This document shows, in pieces, positions 24,060-32,994 of a DNA stretch of 64,000 bases. Both the position numbers and the translations under genes were made by a program. Source of the DNA: Pseudoxanthomonas winnipegensis (GTDB lineage: Bacteria; Pseudomonadota; Gammaproteobacteria; Xanthomonadales; Xanthomonadaceae). The notes under the pieces are model-generated. The model ran no database searches and was not told the origin of the DNA. It was given only the letters and a program-made list of their open reading frames with translations. Where the stretch lies: NCBI RefSeq assembly GCF_004283755.1, contig NZ_SHMH01000007.1, positions 124,001 through 188,000 of the forward strand, written 5' to 3'. How positions within the stretch are numbered: the first letter of the stretch is position 1; every line of letters starts with the position of its first letter.

Positions 24060-24494
24060 TCAGCCGGCGAACTCGGTCTCCAGGCTCACCGGCACCGCCT
24101 TGAGCGCCTTGGACACCGGACAGTTCTCCTTGGCGTTCTCGGCAATCTCCTTGAACTTGGCCGCGTCGATGCCCGGCACCACGCCCTTGACCTTCAGGCG
24201 GATGTGCGAGAGCGCCGGACCACCGTCCATGGACAGGTCCACTTCGGCACGCGTGTCCAGCGAGGTCGGCGGCGAGCCGGCCTCGGTCAGCAGATTGGAC
24301 AGGGCCATGGTGAAGCAGCCGGCGTGCGCGGCGGCGATCAGTTCCTCGGGATTGGTGCCCTTCTCGGCACCGAAGCGGCTGTTGAAACCGTAAGGCGTGT
24401 CGGACAGCAGCCCGCTCTGCGGCGTGGACAGCTTGCCCTTGCCGGACTTCAGGTCGCCTTCCCAATGTGCGGTGGCCGGACGCGAGATACTCAT
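24060..24494 (-). CDS. osmC: OsmC family peroxiredoxin
   Basis: 144 residues, cytoplasmic. OsmC/Ohr proteins reduce organic hydroperoxides with a pair of thiols; both Cys are seen, in AAHAGCFTMALSNLL and ENCPVSKAL. The N-terminus (RPATAHWEGDLKSGKGKLS) and NPEELIAAAHAGCF match the OsmC branch rather than Ohr. Start MSISRP chosen as the conserved family start. Monocistronic in appearance; it lies between the glycine-zipper gene (same strand) and the divergent HU-like gene. Induction by stress is known for the family but no site is visible. Confidence 0.92.
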   Translation of the reverse strand: MSISRPATAHWEGDLKSGKGKLSTPQSGLLSDTPYGFNSRFGAEKGTNPEELIAAAHAGCFTMALSNLLTEAGSPPTSLDTRAEVDLSMDGGPALSHIRLKVKGVVPGIDAAKFKEIAENAKENCPVSKALKAVPVSLETEFAG

Positions 24495-24639
24495 GCGATG
24501 TGCTCTTGTGTGCTTGAAAGGGACCCGCAGCCTAAGCGCCACGATGTAAGCGCACCGTACCGGCCGCGCACAGGCCATCGCGCAGTGCGGCAAAAACACG
24601 CGAGACATTGCTTCCCCCCGACCATCGCCCGCTTCTTTT

Positions 24640-24708
24640 GTGGGAGCCGCCATGGCGGCGATGGGCTTTATCGGCAAGGCCACATCGCCGCCATGGCGGC
24701 TCCTACAC
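24640..24708. repeat. palindromic element P (GGGAGCCGCCATGGCGGC type), solo copy
   Basis: Arms gtgggagccgccatggcggcg and cgccgccatggcggctcctacac flank a 20-25 bp centre. Related copies lie at 39027-39094 and 58774-58840, where they join GTAG-type REPs. The gap 24495-24886 otherwise holds only the presumed promoter of the HU-like gene. Confidence 0.8.
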
Positions 24709-24886
24709 TGGGGCTCGACACCTTCAAAAGCGTCACCGGAAGCTCGCCCACGCGCCTTTGGTCGAGAAAACACGAAAAAACCGCGAAAAAAGCCGAATTC
24801 CTCTTGGCTGGGCCCGCGCCTTGCCCTACATTCCGCAGGCCGACCGTTCGGCCAGTACATCCACCAACACGGTACACAGGACACAT

Positions 24887-25273
24887 ATGGCAAAGACCAC
24901 CAAGAAGGTAGCGCCGAAGAAGGCCGCCAAGACCGCCGCCAAACCGGCTGCTCCCAAGCCGATCAAGGAGGCCCTGACCAAGTCCGGTCTGGTCGCCCAC
25001 ATCGCCGAATCCAGTGGCGTGGCTCCGAAGGACGTGCGCGCTGTCATGGCTGCGCTGCAGTCGGCCATCCAGGGCTCGGTAAGCAAGAAGGGCGCGGGCA
25101 CGTTCACCCTGCCGGGCCTGCTGAAGATCAAGACCGTCAGCGTGCCGGCCAAGCCGAAGCGCAAGGGCATCAACCCCTTCACCAAGGAAGAGCAGTGGTT
25201 CGCCGCCAAGCCGGCTTCGACCAAGCTCAAGGCCACCTTCATGAAGACGCTGAAGGATTCGGCGGCCGCCTGA
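24887..25273 (+). CDS. HU family DNA-binding protein with basic N-terminal tail
   Basis: 128 residues. An N-terminal Lys/Ala/Pro-rich tail of about 25 residues (MAKTTKKVAPKKAAKTAAK..), like the tails of histone H1-type proteins, precedes a HU/IHF-like core: KSGLVAHIAESSGVAPKDVRAVMAALQSAI (helical dimer part), GAGTFTLPGLLKIKTVSVPAKPKRKGINPFT (beta-arm region) and a C-terminal helix ASTKLKATFMKTLKDS. HU proteins bend and compact DNA without strong sequence preference; this tailed variant is common in Xanthomonadaceae. Likely highly expressed; a hairpin follows at 25301. Confidence 0.9.
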   Translation: MAKTTKKVAPKKAAKTAAKPAAPKPIKEALTKSGLVAHIAESSGVAPKDVRAVMAALQSAIQGSVSKKGAGTFTLPGLLKIKTVSVPAKPKRKGINPFTKEEQWFAAKPASTKLKATFMKTLKDSAAA

Positions 25274-25300
25274 TTCCTGAAGGCGCCACCGGTTTCACTG

Positions 25301-25332
25301 CTCGGGACGGCCTTGGCCGTCCCGAGTCGTTT
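25301..25332 (+). terminator. hairpin terminator after the HU-like gene
   Basis: Perfect 12-bp stem ctcgggacggcc/ggccgtcccgag with a 2-nt loop, followed by tcgtttct. T tract is weak. Confidence 0.6.
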
Positions 25333-25432
25333 CTGGGCTTCCCGCATCGCGGACAAGGCGCAGCCCGAACGATCGTCTCGCATCGCGCGCCTTGACCGCA
25401 GGCTCATCGGCGGCACGCCACGCTCAAGGCAC

Positions 25433-26011
25433 ATGCACGCACCGTCCGCCACCACGCCCGCTCGCCGCCTGCGCCGCGCCCTGCTCTGGCTGATCGCGCT
25501 GGCCCTGCTGGCCTGGGCCGCGGGCTGGGCCTGGAACCAGCCCTTCATGCAGACCCCGCGCATGCTGTGGCGCGTGACGCGCATGCCGCCGGCGCAGGCG
25601 CTGCCGATCCCGGTCGAAGGCGTGCGCGCCACGCGCATCGCCGCCACCTTCGGCGCGCCGCGCGGGCGCGACCGCACCCATGCCGGCGTGGACATCTTCG
25701 CCGCGCGCGGCACGCCGGTGCGCAGCGCCACACCGGGCGTGATCGTCTCGATTCGCGATGGCGGCCTGGGCGGGCGCCAGGTGTGGGTGCTCGGACCAGG
25801 ACGCGAGCGCTACTACTACGCGCACCTGGACGACTGGGCGCCCGGATTGCGTGAAGGACGCAGCGTCCTGCCCGGCGACCTGCTCGGTTTCGTCGGCACC
25901 ACCGGCAACGCGCGCGGCACGCCGCCGCACCTGCACTACGGCATCTACGGCGCCGAGGGCGCGCGCGATCCGCTGCCGGCATTGCGCGCCTGGCGCCCGC
26001 CGGAACACTGA
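25433..26011 (+). CDS. M23 family metallopeptidase, membrane-anchored
   Basis: 192 residues. One N-terminal membrane helix (RALLWLIALALLAWAAGWAWN) anchors a periplasmic LytM/M23 domain. Zinc motifs are complete: HAGVDIFA (HxxxD) and PPHLHYGIYG (HxH), with VRSATPGVIVSIRDGGLGG between, as in lysostaphin-type endopeptidases that cut peptidoglycan cross-bridges or act as dead activators. All ligands are present, so an active enzyme is expected. The short length (no LysM or coiled coil) sets it apart from NlpD/EnvC. Start ATG at 25433 directly precedes the basic pre-membrane stretch. Confidence 0.9.
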   Translation: MHAPSATTPARRLRRALLWLIALALLAWAAGWAWNQPFMQTPRMLWRVTRMPPAQALPIPVEGVRATRIAATFGAPRGRDRTHAGVDIFAARGTPVRSATPGVIVSIRDGGLGGRQVWVLGPGRERYYYAHLDDWAPGLREGRSVLPGDLLGFVGTTGNARGTPPHLHYGIYGAEGARDPLPALRAWRPPEH

Positions 26012-26085
26012 GTCGCGCCCCACCGGCTCGCGCGACGGCGCGCGGATACCTACCTTGGCCACTCGCACTTCGCCTCGTGACCGCC

Positions 26086-26388
26086 ATGCAGGACCCTCGC
26101 CCGCACCGCTATCGCATCACCATCACGCCAGTCGAAGACGACGGCTACCCGTGCCGCGACCGCTGCAGCATCGAATTCGAACATCGCGCCAGCCAGGACT
26201 GGCTGCGGCTGATGCACCAGTCGCAGCGTCACCGTCAGCTCAGCGCGGACGAGCGCGCCGCCACCCTGGTGGCCAGCCGCGTGCTGCGCGATCTGGCCCA
26301 TCGCCACCGCGATGCGCAGGAGGACCCGTTCGCGCCGCTGGAGCCTGCGCTGGACCGCTTCATCGCCGGGATCGACCCCAACCGCTAG
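26086..26388 (+). CDS. DUF3861 family protein
   Basis: 100 residues, soluble, no signal peptide. The pattern HRYRITITPVEDDG.., a middle SIEFEHRASQDWLRLMHQSQRH, and the end FAPLEPALDRFIAGI match DUF3861, a small family of unknown function. ATG at 26086 preferred; GTG at 26077 would add three residues. It stands between the M23 gene and an exported protein on the same strand. Confidence 0.78.
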   Translation: MQDPRPHRYRITITPVEDDGYPCRDRCSIEFEHRASQDWLRLMHQSQRHRQLSADERAATLVASRVLRDLAHRHRDAQEDPFAPLEPALDRFIAGIDPNR

Positions 26389-26436
26389 CGCAGGCCGCGC
26401 GTACACTGCGCGCCACCGCCACTGCCCGACCCCGCC

Positions 26437-26961
26437 ATGCGCCTGCTGCTGCCCTTGCTGCTGTGTCTGCTGCTGGGCAACTGTTCCTGCAGCCGCAAGC
26501 CCGAACCGCAGGCCGAGCTGGCCACGACCGCCGCGCTGCCGCAGGCCGGCGCGCGCGCCGACGATCAGGCCGCGCTGGCCAAGCGCCAGGCGCTGGACGC
26601 GCAGCAGCAGGCCCACCTGCTCGAAGCCGCCGGCGTGCTCCACGCCTACCTGGCCGACATCGCCTCGGGCCGGCTGGACCAGGCCGATGCGCAATGGACC
26701 GGCGGCAAGCCCGCGCCGGTGCCCGACGATGCCGCGCTGCGCGCGCTCGGCCCGCGCACCATGCGCATCAACAGCGACGCGCCCAGGCCGCTGGACCCGG
26801 ACCAGTACCCCTCGCGCAGTCTGGAAATCCCCGTGCATCTGCAGGTCGCCGATGCGCAGGGCCGTGTGCAGCACTGGGATGGCTGGTACCGCCTGCGTCG
26901 CAAGATCGGCAACGACGGCTGGACGCTGTCCAGCGCCTCGATCCGCCCACAGCTCGATTGA
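26437..26961 (+). CDS. exported protein of unknown function
   Basis: 174 residues. Strong signal sequence MRLLLPLLLCLLLGNCSCSRK; the Cys pair after it suggests a lipoprotein, but LGNC is not a standard lipobox (Asn at -1), so lipidation is uncertain. The mature part is a predicted helical segment (DDQAALAKRQALDAQQQAHLLEAAGVLHAYLADI) with a later beta-rich domain (LEIPVHLQVADAQGRVQHWDGWYRLRRKI), a shape similar to NTF2-like lipoproteins. I do not recognise a named family. Short gap (48 bp) from the DUF3861 gene. Confidence 0.7.
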   Translation: MRLLLPLLLCLLLGNCSCSRKPEPQAELATTAALPQAGARADDQAALAKRQALDAQQQAHLLEAAGVLHAYLADIASGRLDQADAQWTGGKPAPVPDDAALRALGPRTMRINSDAPRPLDPDQYPSRSLEIPVHLQVADAQGRVQHWDGWYRLRRKIGNDGWTLSSASIRPQLD

Positions 26962-27025
26962 GGCCCGGTTCACCCGGTGTGCTTAAGGTGTGCCTGGCCT
27001 CCAGCCGCCTCTCTCGGACGTTTCC

Positions 27026-27625
27026 ATGCAGGCTCTCCTCGCCCACCGCATGCGCGCCGCCCTCGTTGCCACGGCCCTGGTGATCGCACCGATCACGGCC
27101 GCGTCGTGGGCCCAGGCGCAGTCCTCCAGCCAAGCGCCTTCCAACGAGCTGTCCGTCAGCGCGACACAGGTGCAGGGCTTTCTCGAGCATGAGTTCCCGC
27201 GCGATTTCCAGGCGCTGGGCGGGCTGGTCGCGATGACCGCCAGCAATCCGCAGCTGCGCATTCCGCCGGGCAGCGACCGGGTCCAGATGCAGTTCGACGC
27301 CAGCGCCAGTGGCAATCCGCTGGGCCGGGTCTGGCTGAGCAGTGGGCTGCGCTACGACCCGCAGGCGATGACGCTGTACCTGGACGCGCCCACCGTGGAT
27401 CGCGTCGCGGCCACCAACGGCGGCGAACTGCACGAACGCGATCGCCAGCTGGTCAGCCTGTTCCTGCAGGACTACGCGCGCAGCGAACCGCTCTACCGCC
27501 TGGATCCCAAACTGCTGGCCAGTCTGGGCGACGTGCGTGTGCAGTCCGCGCGCGTGCGCGATGGCCGCATCGTGGTCCAGTTCGACCAGCCCGTGGGCAT
27601 GCCGGATCTGAGCGATGCGCCCTGA
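27026..27625 (+). CDS. DUF1439 family exported protein (YceB-like)
   Basis: 199 residues with a signal peptide (MQALLAHRMRAALVATALVIAPITAASWAQAQ). The mature part ELSVSATQVQGFLEHEFPRDFQAL..MTASNPQLRIPPGSDRVQMQFDAS fits DUF1439, related to the lipid-binding YceB/SMP-type fold: amphipathic strands and a long helix. Such proteins are envelope proteins of uncertain role. Its last bases are 5 bp short of the next start, so the two are probably co-transcribed. Confidence 0.8.
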   Translation: MQALLAHRMRAALVATALVIAPITAASWAQAQSSSQAPSNELSVSATQVQGFLEHEFPRDFQALGGLVAMTASNPQLRIPPGSDRVQMQFDASASGNPLGRVWLSSGLRYDPQAMTLYLDAPTVDRVAATNGGELHERDRQLVSLFLQDYARSEPLYRLDPKLLASLGDVRVQSARVRDGRIVVQFDQPVGMPDLSDAP

Positions 27626-27629
27626 CCCG

Positions 27630-28250
27630 ATGCGCATCCGCACGCTGATGCTCGGCCTGCTCGCGGCCGGAATCACGACGCTGGCCGCCTGCGATCCGGG
27701 CAAGGATCGGCAGGCGCGTTCTGGCGACGCCCCTCCCGCCACCAGCGCGCCGACACCCGCCACGCCGCCGGCGTCGGCGCCGAGCGATTCGCAAACCGAA
27801 GACGCGCTGGCCGAACCGCCGCCAATGCAGGCCGCAGACGCCGCTATCCCTGCAGAACCGACCGCAGAAAGCGCGCAAGACACCGTGCGTCGGTACTACG
27901 CGGCGATCAATGCAGGCGACTACGCGGCCGCCTATGCGCTCTGGAGCCGGGACGGTGCCGCTAGCCGACAGCCGTTCGATGTCTTCGCCAAGGGCTATGC
28001 CAAGACTCGCCAGGTCGAGGCGCGTGTCGGCCAGGCCTTCGATGCGGAGGGCGCGGCTGGTTCGCGCTATATCCAGGTGCCGGTCGACCTGGCCGCATTG
28101 CAGGCCGATGGCAGTACGCGTCATTACAGGGGCAGCTTCACCTTGCGTGCCGTGATGGCGGACGGCGCGCCGGCGAAGGACCGGGCCTGGCATCTGGATT
28201 CGGCGGATCTGGAAGGCTACGAGCCTTCGGCAGGGGAAGATCGACGCTGA
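27630..28250 (+). CDS. lipoprotein with C-terminal NTF2-like domain
   Basis: About 206 residues. MRIRTLMLGLLAAGITTLAAC has a textbook lipobox (LAAC). A Pro/Ala/Thr-rich linker of about 60 residues follows (PPATSAPTPATPPASAPS..), then QDTVRRYYAAINAGDYAAAYALWS, the hallmark start of SnoaL/NTF2-like cone folds, with RQPFDVFAKGYAKTRQVEARVG further on. Function unknown; likely outer-membrane or inner-membrane anchored. An ATG at 27615 overlapping the previous gene is possible. Confidence 0.8.
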   Translation: MRIRTLMLGLLAAGITTLAACDPGKDRQARSGDAPPATSAPTPATPPASAPSDSQTEDALAEPPPMQAADAAIPAEPTAESAQDTVRRYYAAINAGDYAAAYALWSRDGAASRQPFDVFAKGYAKTRQVEARVGQAFDAEGAAGSRYIQVPVDLAALQADGSTRHYRGSFTLRAVMADGAPAKDRAWHLDSADLEGYEPSAGEDRR

Positions 28251-28301
28251 TCGCATCATCGTGCGAGTAGCTCTCTTCTTTAATCACGTCGCGACCTCGT
28301 T

Positions 28302-28374
28302 GTAGAGCGGAGCTTGCTCCGCTGCATTTCGGCCGGATCCTAGGAAAGCCTCAGCGGAGCGAGCTCCGCTCTAC
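28302..28374. repeat. GTAG-type REP pair (inverted)
   Basis: gtagagcggagcttgctccgct (28302-28323) and its inverted partner agcggagcgagctccgctctac (28353-28374) face each other. The GTAG head plus imperfect palindrome is the form of SMAG/GTAG REPs of Stenotrophomonas and relatives, which are spread by RAYT transposases. Confidence 0.87.
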
Positions 28375-28378
28375 AGAC

Positions 28379-28413
28379 GGGCGCGCGACCCGAAGGCCGC
28401 GCCCCGTTTTCTT
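28379..28413 (+). terminator. probable terminator
   Basis: gggcgcgcgacc-cgaa-ggccgcgcccc followed by gttttctt; it ends the upstream lipoprotein operon, just before the convergent PfpI gene. Confidence 0.6.
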
Positions 28414-28428
28414 CTCGATTTCGAGCTA

Positions 28429-28968
28429 TCAGTTCGCCAGCGCTTCCGCGATCGCCTTGCTGAAGGCCGGGATATCGTCGGGATTGCGGCTGGTGATGAT
28501 GTTGCCGTCGACCACGACCTCGCGGTCTTCCCAGGTGCTGCCCGCATTGGACAGGTCGGTCTTGAGCGAACTCCACGAAGTCAGCTTGCGACCCTTGGCC
28601 AACCCGGTCTCCGCCAGCAGCCAGGGGCCATGGCAGATTGCCGCCACCGGCTTGTCGTCGGCGGCCACGGCCTTGATGAAGTCCAGCGCGGACGACTCGC
28701 GGCGCAGCGTGTCCGGGTTGATCACACCACCCGGCAGCACCAGCGCGTCGTAATCGGACGGCTTGGCCTGGTCGAGCTGCTTGTCGACCTTGACCGAGTC
28801 GCCCCAGTCCTTCTGGTCCCAGCCGCGGATGCTGTCCTTGCCCTTGAGCGAGATCACCTCGACCTTGGCGCCCATTTCCTCCAGGCGACGCTTGGGCTCG
28901 GTGAGTTCGGACTGTTCGAATCCATCGGTGGCGAGCACGGCGATGGTCTTGCCGGTGAGCGTGGTCAT
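28429..28968 (-). CDS. DJ-1/PfpI family protein (YhbO/PfpI branch)
   Basis: 179 residues. Cytoplasmic flavodoxin-like fold with nucleophile elbow AAICHGPW and conserved acid in DGFEQSEL; WDQKDWGDS is typical of the PfpI/YhbO/general stress protein 18 branch. Members have been described as peptidases, glyoxalase III or protein deglycases; activity in vivo is debated. Start MTTLTGKTIAVLATDGFEQ. Convergent with the lipoprotein gene and 108 bp from the dehydrogenase gene on the same strand. Confidence 0.92.
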   Translation of the reverse strand: MTTLTGKTIAVLATDGFEQSELTEPKRRLEEMGAKVEVISLKGKDSIRGWDQKDWGDSVKVDKQLDQAKPSDYDALVLPGGVINPDTLRRESSALDFIKAVAADDKPVAAICHGPWLLAETGLAKGRKLTSWSSLKTDLSNAGSTWEDREVVVDGNIITSRNPDDIPAFSKAIAEALAN

Positions 28969-29076
28969 GAGCGAAGGCTCCGTCGAAGAAAGGAAACCCA
29001 TCTTCTGCGCCGCGCCATTCGAGGCCTGTCGTTTCCTGGTGGCGATGTCTCGACGCGACGCGAACACGCGCCGCAT

Positions 29077-29862
29077 TCAGCTCATATGCCAGCCATGGCT
29101 GACCAGGAAGCTCTGCCCGGTCAACGCGTTGCTCGGGTATTCGCACAGGAACTTCACCATCGCGGCCACGTCCTCGACCGTGGTGAAGGTGGCATCGACC
29201 GTATTGCCCAGCATCACGCGCTTGATCACTTCTTCCTCGCTGATGCCGAGGCTGGCGGCCTGCTCCGGGATCTGCTTCTCCACCAGCGGCGTGCGCACGA
29301 AGCCCGGGCAGATCACATGGCTGCGCACCCCATGCGGCCCGCCCTCCTTGGCCAGCGTGCGCGACAGGCCGAGCAGGCCATGCTTGGCGGTCACATAGGC
29401 CGACTTCAGCGGCGAGGCCTCATGCGAATGGGCCGAGCCCACGTAGATCACCGTGCCGCGCTTGCGCGCATACATGCCCGGCAGCACGGCCTTGGTGGTG
29501 AGGAAGGCGCCGTCCAGATGGATGGCCAGCAGCTTCTTCCAGTCGGCGAAGGGAAAGTCCTGGATCGGATGCACGATCTGCACACCGGCATTGGCGATCA
29601 GGATGTCCACGGGACCCAGTTCCTGCACGACCCGGCCGATGCCGGCATCGACCGCCGCTTCGTCGGTGACGTCCATCGCCACGCCCAGCGCCTGGCCGCC
29701 CTCGGCCTGGATCTGCGCGGCGGTGGCCTGCGCACCTGCCTGGTTGAGATCGGCGATGGCCACGCGCGCCCCGGCCCGAGCCAGGGTCTGCGCCAGGGCC
29801 TTGCCGATGCCGCTGGCCGCGCCGGTGATGACGGCCACCTGGCCTTGGAGGGACTGGGTCAC
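29077..29862 (-). CDS. bdhA: 3-hydroxybutyrate dehydrogenase
   Basis: 261 residues of the short-chain dehydrogenase family. NAD site [15 protein letters not shown] motif IANAGVQ; catalytic Ser and YxxxK in [21 protein letters not shown]. The ending [24 protein letters not shown] is characteristic of bacterial D-3-hydroxybutyrate dehydrogenases, which oxidise 3-hydroxybutyrate to acetoacetate. The start is GTG (29862) preceded by gcgagg. No PHB or acetoacetate genes adjoin, so it stands alone for degradation of 3-hydroxybutyrate. Confidence 0.9.
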   Translation of the reverse strand: MTQSLQGQVAVITGAASGIGKALAQTLARAGARVAIADLNQAGAQATAAQIQAEGGQALGVAMDVTDEAAVDAGIGRVVQELGPVDILIANAGVQIVHPIQDFPFADWKKLLAIHLDGAFLTTKAVLPGMYARKRGTVIYVGSAHSHEASPLKSAYVTAKHGLLGLSRTLAKEGGPHGVRSHVICPGFVRTPLVEKQIPEQAASLGISEEEVIKRVMLGNTVDATFTTVEDVAAMVKFLCEYPSNALTGQSFLVSHGWHMS

Positions 29863-29958
29863 GGGGCAACCTCGCAGGAAACGGGGCCGCCAGTGTGCCG
29901 CATGCGCGGGCCCTTCAGCGTTGGTCGAAAGGGCAATTCCGCCGGGCCTGCCTCATGG

Positions 29959-32187
29959 CTACAGCGTGAAGCGGTAGCTGAACTTGACCAGCAGCTGCTC
30001 GTCCTCGCGCAGGCGCAGGGCATCGCCCAGCAGGCGGCCGACCGGATCGCTGCGGTCGGTCTCCTGGTAGCCGCCGCGCGCGTAGACGACGTACAAGTCC
30101 GACATCGGGGCGACCTCGTAGCGGTAGCGCACCTGGAAACCCAGGTTGCGCACGCTGAAGTCCGGCACGGCCTCGTCGGTGCGCAGCGGCTGGGTGTTGG
30201 CCAGCACGCGGTAAGCGCCCTTGGCCTGCGCCTCGATGGCCAGCGCCTGCAGCTTCACGCGCAGCTCCTGGCGGTTGGCCAGGTTCCAGGTCAGGCCGGC
30301 GTTGAGATGCCATTCGCGGCCGTTGTACAGGCCGACCAGGTTGTCGCGCTGCCAGATCGACCAGGCCGGCGAATGATCCGCATAGCCGCCCAGGTAGAGG
30401 CTGAAGTCGTCGTTGACGAAATAGGTCGCCGTATAGTCCGCGCTGTAGTTGAGCGCGCCTGCGTCGGTGATGCTGCCGCGCCGCGCCCACAGCTCCACCT
30501 CGTGCGCCCAGCGTCCCTTGCGCGGGCGGCTGTATTCGTAGACCAGCTGGGTGTTGAAGGGCTGCTGCACCGAACCATGGCCGCGCGTGAGCAGGTCGTC
30601 CACGCCCGCATCGTTGAAGTTGACCTGGATGAACTCCTCGCTGCCGTCGCGCAGCTCGCCCTGGCGGCTGATCCGCAGCTGCCGGTCGAGCATCTCGCCG
30701 TGGTCGTTGTTGACCTGGCTGATGCGCCAGCGCCAGTCCTTGGAGGCATAGCGCGACTGCGCCGGCTGTTCGGGGAAGCGCTTGCGTACTTCCCAATGGC
30801 CGTAGTTGAGGCTGTTCTGCGACAGGTAGCCGGCGTCATTGAGCTGCAGATCGCTGCCGAAGTGCATGGCGATCCACTGCTGGCGCCAGCCGTGGTCCAT
30901 CTCGTAGTCGGCCCACAGCGTGCCGCCGCCATCGCGCGTGGTCTGGCCGGCCTGTCTGATCTGGCTGCCGAGCAGGCGCGTGCGCACGTTCCAGCGCGCG
31001 TTGGGGCGCCAGTTGTGGTCCACGCCCAGCACGGTCGCCTCGCGATCCAGCCATGGGCGCTCGACCTGGGTCAGCATCAGGCCCAGGTTCTGCGTGCTGA
31101 AGTCGCGCACCAGCCGCAGCGCGCGGAAGCTGCGCCCGGCCTCGCCGTCCTCCTCCGCCACGAACACGCCGTACTTGGTCGCGCCCAGGCTGCCGTTGAC
31201 CTTGACCGCGGCGTTGATGTCGGCCGCGCCGCGCCCGTCGTCGGAAGGCCCGCCGATGCGCCGGGTATACAGCAGCTGGCTGAAGTCGGACGGTGTGGTG
31301 AACTCGAACAGCCCCTGGTTCTCGGTGAAGAACGGGCGCTTGTCGCTGACATAGGTCTCGGTGGCGTCGAAGTTGACCACCAGGTCGTCGCTTTCGACCT
31401 GGCCGAAGTCCGGGTTGAGGGTGGCGGTCATCTGGAACTGGCCGCTGGGCTTCCAGAACACGTCCACCCCGCCCTGTACATCGGTGCCGCCGTGCACGTT
31501 GTCGTACAGGCCCGAGATGTACGGCGTCACGGCCAGCAGCGACTGCTGGTAGTCGGTGACCTCCACGACCGCGAAGTCGGACAGGAAGCGCGGCCGCTCG
31601 AAGCTGGCCACCGGCCAGGCAGCGCGCTCGCCGGTTGCGCCGATCACGCGGTCCAGGTAGAGCTTCATCCGCCGCTTGCCGCCGCTGGCCTTGTGCATCG
31701 GCGCGATGTACCAGGGGATCAGCATCTCCACCGACCAGCTCTGCTCGTCCGCGCTGACCGCGTGCTGCCAGTGGCCATCCCAGTCGGTGTTGAAGTGGTT
31801 CTCGTTGGTGACCACCGCGTCGTTGATGCCGTCGGTGGAGGACACCACGAAGTTGTAGCCGGTGCGCCCGTCGCCGTCGAAGTCCACCATCAGGTTGACC
31901 CGATCGACCTGGTCCTTGAAGTCGCGCCGCACCTTCTGCAGGGTGCGCGGCACGCCGGGCGGCTGCACCGCACGCACCGCCACCGCCAGGCCCTCGGGAG
32001 TGGCCAGGATCCAGGCCTCGGTGGGCTGGCTGCCGGGTGCGCCGGTCAGCGGCTGCACCTGGCGGAAGTCGGTGATGTGCTGGGCGCCGGCCCATTCCGC
32101 CGGATCGATCCGGCCATCGATCTGCACCGCGCCGGCGGGCACCGCCAACGCCATCGACACGCTTGTCGCCAATACCGAGCCACGCAT
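29959..32187 (-). CDS. DUF5916 outer-membrane protein with N-terminal CBM9-like domain
   Basis: 742 residues. Signal peptide (MRGSVLATSVSMALAVPAGA), then about 200 residues of a CBM9-like sandwich (IDGRIDPAEWAGAQHI.., LMVDFDGDGRTGYNFVVSSTDG), then a long series of amphipathic strands with aromatic-ended turns: WNVRTRLLGSQIRQ, WAHEVELWARRG, ADYTATYFVNDDFSLYLGGYADH, ending LLVKFSYRFTL, a typical C-terminal Phe/Leu of outer-membrane beta-barrels. The family is common in Xanthomonadaceae and Bacteroidetes, substrate unknown; a role in handling glycans or peptides at the surface is only a guess. Alone on its strand between bdhA and the SET gene. Confidence 0.85.
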   Translation of the reverse strand: MRGSVLATSVSMALAVPAGAVQIDGRIDPAEWAGAQHITDFRQVQPLTGAPGSQPTEAWILATPEGLAVAVRAVQPPGVPRTLQKVRRDFKDQVDRVNLMVDFDGDGRTGYNFVVSSTDGINDAVVTNENHFNTDWDGHWQHAVSADEQSWSVEMLIPWYIAPMHKASGGKRRMKLYLDRVIGATGERAAWPVASFERPRFLSDFAVVEVTDYQQSLLAVTPYISGLYDNVHGGTDVQGGVDVFWKPSGQFQMTATLNPDFGQVESDDLVVNFDATETYVSDKRPFFTENQGLFEFTTPSDFSQLLYTRRIGGPSDDGRGAADINAAVKVNGSLGATKYGVFVAEEDGEAGRSFRALRLVRDFSTQNLGLMLTQVERPWLDREATVLGVDHNWRPNARWNVRTRLLGSQIRQAGQTTRDGGGTLWADYEMDHGWRQQWIAMHFGSDLQLNDAGYLSQNSLNYGHWEVRKRFPEQPAQSRYASKDWRWRISQVNNDHGEMLDRQLRISRQGELRDGSEEFIQVNFNDAGVDDLLTRGHGSVQQPFNTQLVYEYSRPRKGRWAHEVELWARRGSITDAGALNYSADYTATYFVNDDFSLYLGGYADHSPAWSIWQRDNLVGLYNGREWHLNAGLTWNLANRQELRVKLQALAIEAQAKGAYRVLANTQPLRTDEAVPDFSVRNLGFQVRYRYEVAPMSDLYVVYARGGYQETDRSDPVGRLLGDALRLREDEQLLVKFSYRFTL

Positions 32188-32375
32188 GGTCCTGCTTCCT
32201 TCTGAGCCTGAGGGGCCGATGGCCGCCTTCGGGTGCGTATGTTGGGAAGCTTGTCAGCGCGTGCCGACTGGCATTGGTCATTGCAACCTTTTGTCCGCCG
32301 CGTGCATCCACGGCCATGGCGCGTTGCATGCGCCGCTTCGCGCGCGGGCCGCTTGCGGCCCGCGCGCGGACTGCT

Positions 32376-32855
32376 TCAGCGCTTGGGCTGGAGCATGGTC
32401 CCGGTGCAGTTCTTCGAGCCGCAGCGGCAGGCCCAGATCTTCTTCAGCCGCGGCGTGTGCCGCTCGGCCAGGGTGATGCCGTAGTTGTAGGTCAGCTCTT
32501 CGCCGGGCTTGATGGCGCGGATGGCCTCGATGAATACCTTGTCCTTGGTGCGGTCGTCGCCCTCGGCCTCTTCGATCAGGGCCTCGCAGTTGGGATTGCA
32601 GCTGTGGTTGATCCAGCGGGCGCTGTTGCCGCCGCGGGCGCCGTCGATGACGTATTCATCATTGAGCGTGAACAGGAAGGTATGGCCGCTCTCGACATCG
32701 CCGCCTTCGTCGGCATCCACCTGCGCGTGCGTGCGCAGCTCGCCGCGGTACTCGATCAGCCGCTCCCCTTTCTTGATCGGGGCCACGGCGAACATGCCGT
32801 TGCCATGGATGGCGGACTTGCGGGTGGCGATCTTGCGCGGCATCGAGGCATCCAT
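32376..32855 (-). CDS. SET domain protein-lysine methyltransferase
   Basis: 159 residues, nearly all SET domain. AdoMet and catalytic motifs are complete: GNGMFAVAPIKKGERLIEYRGE, ARWINHSCNPNCEAL (NHSCxPN), GEELTYNYG, and a post-SET zinc motif CRCGSKNCTG (CxCx4C). SET enzymes are largely eukaryotic; bacterial copies occur in Xanthomonads and Chlamydia, where histone-like or ribosomal proteins have been proposed as targets. A tailed HU-like protein is encoded 8 kb away; a link is speculative. Start MDASMPRK or the inner MPRK (32843). Confidence 0.9.
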   Translation of the reverse strand: MDASMPRKIATRKSAIHGNGMFAVAPIKKGERLIEYRGELRTHAQVDADEGGDVESGHTFLFTLNDEYVIDGARGGNSARWINHSCNPNCEALIEEAEGDDRTKDKVFIEAIRAIKPGEELTYNYGITLAERHTPRLKKIWACRCGSKNCTGTMLQPKR

Positions 32856-32994
32856 GAAGAGGGTCGTCCCGCATTGTCGCCTCGCGCCGCAGTTCGTGCC
32901 ACTGCATGTCGAGCGTCTGCGCAGCAGCGCTGATCGGGATGGCCTTCACCCGTCGGTGCGAGGCCCTTACAAGCGTCGTCGCCGAGCCCAAGCT

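Noticed and set aside
26437..26961. Lipoprotein call
   Set aside because: LGNC has Asn before Cys; kept as exported protein with uncertain lipidation.
28630..32205. ~1,190-codon plus-strand frame across DUF5916 and bdhA
   Set aside because: Antisense shadow of two clear minus-strand genes.
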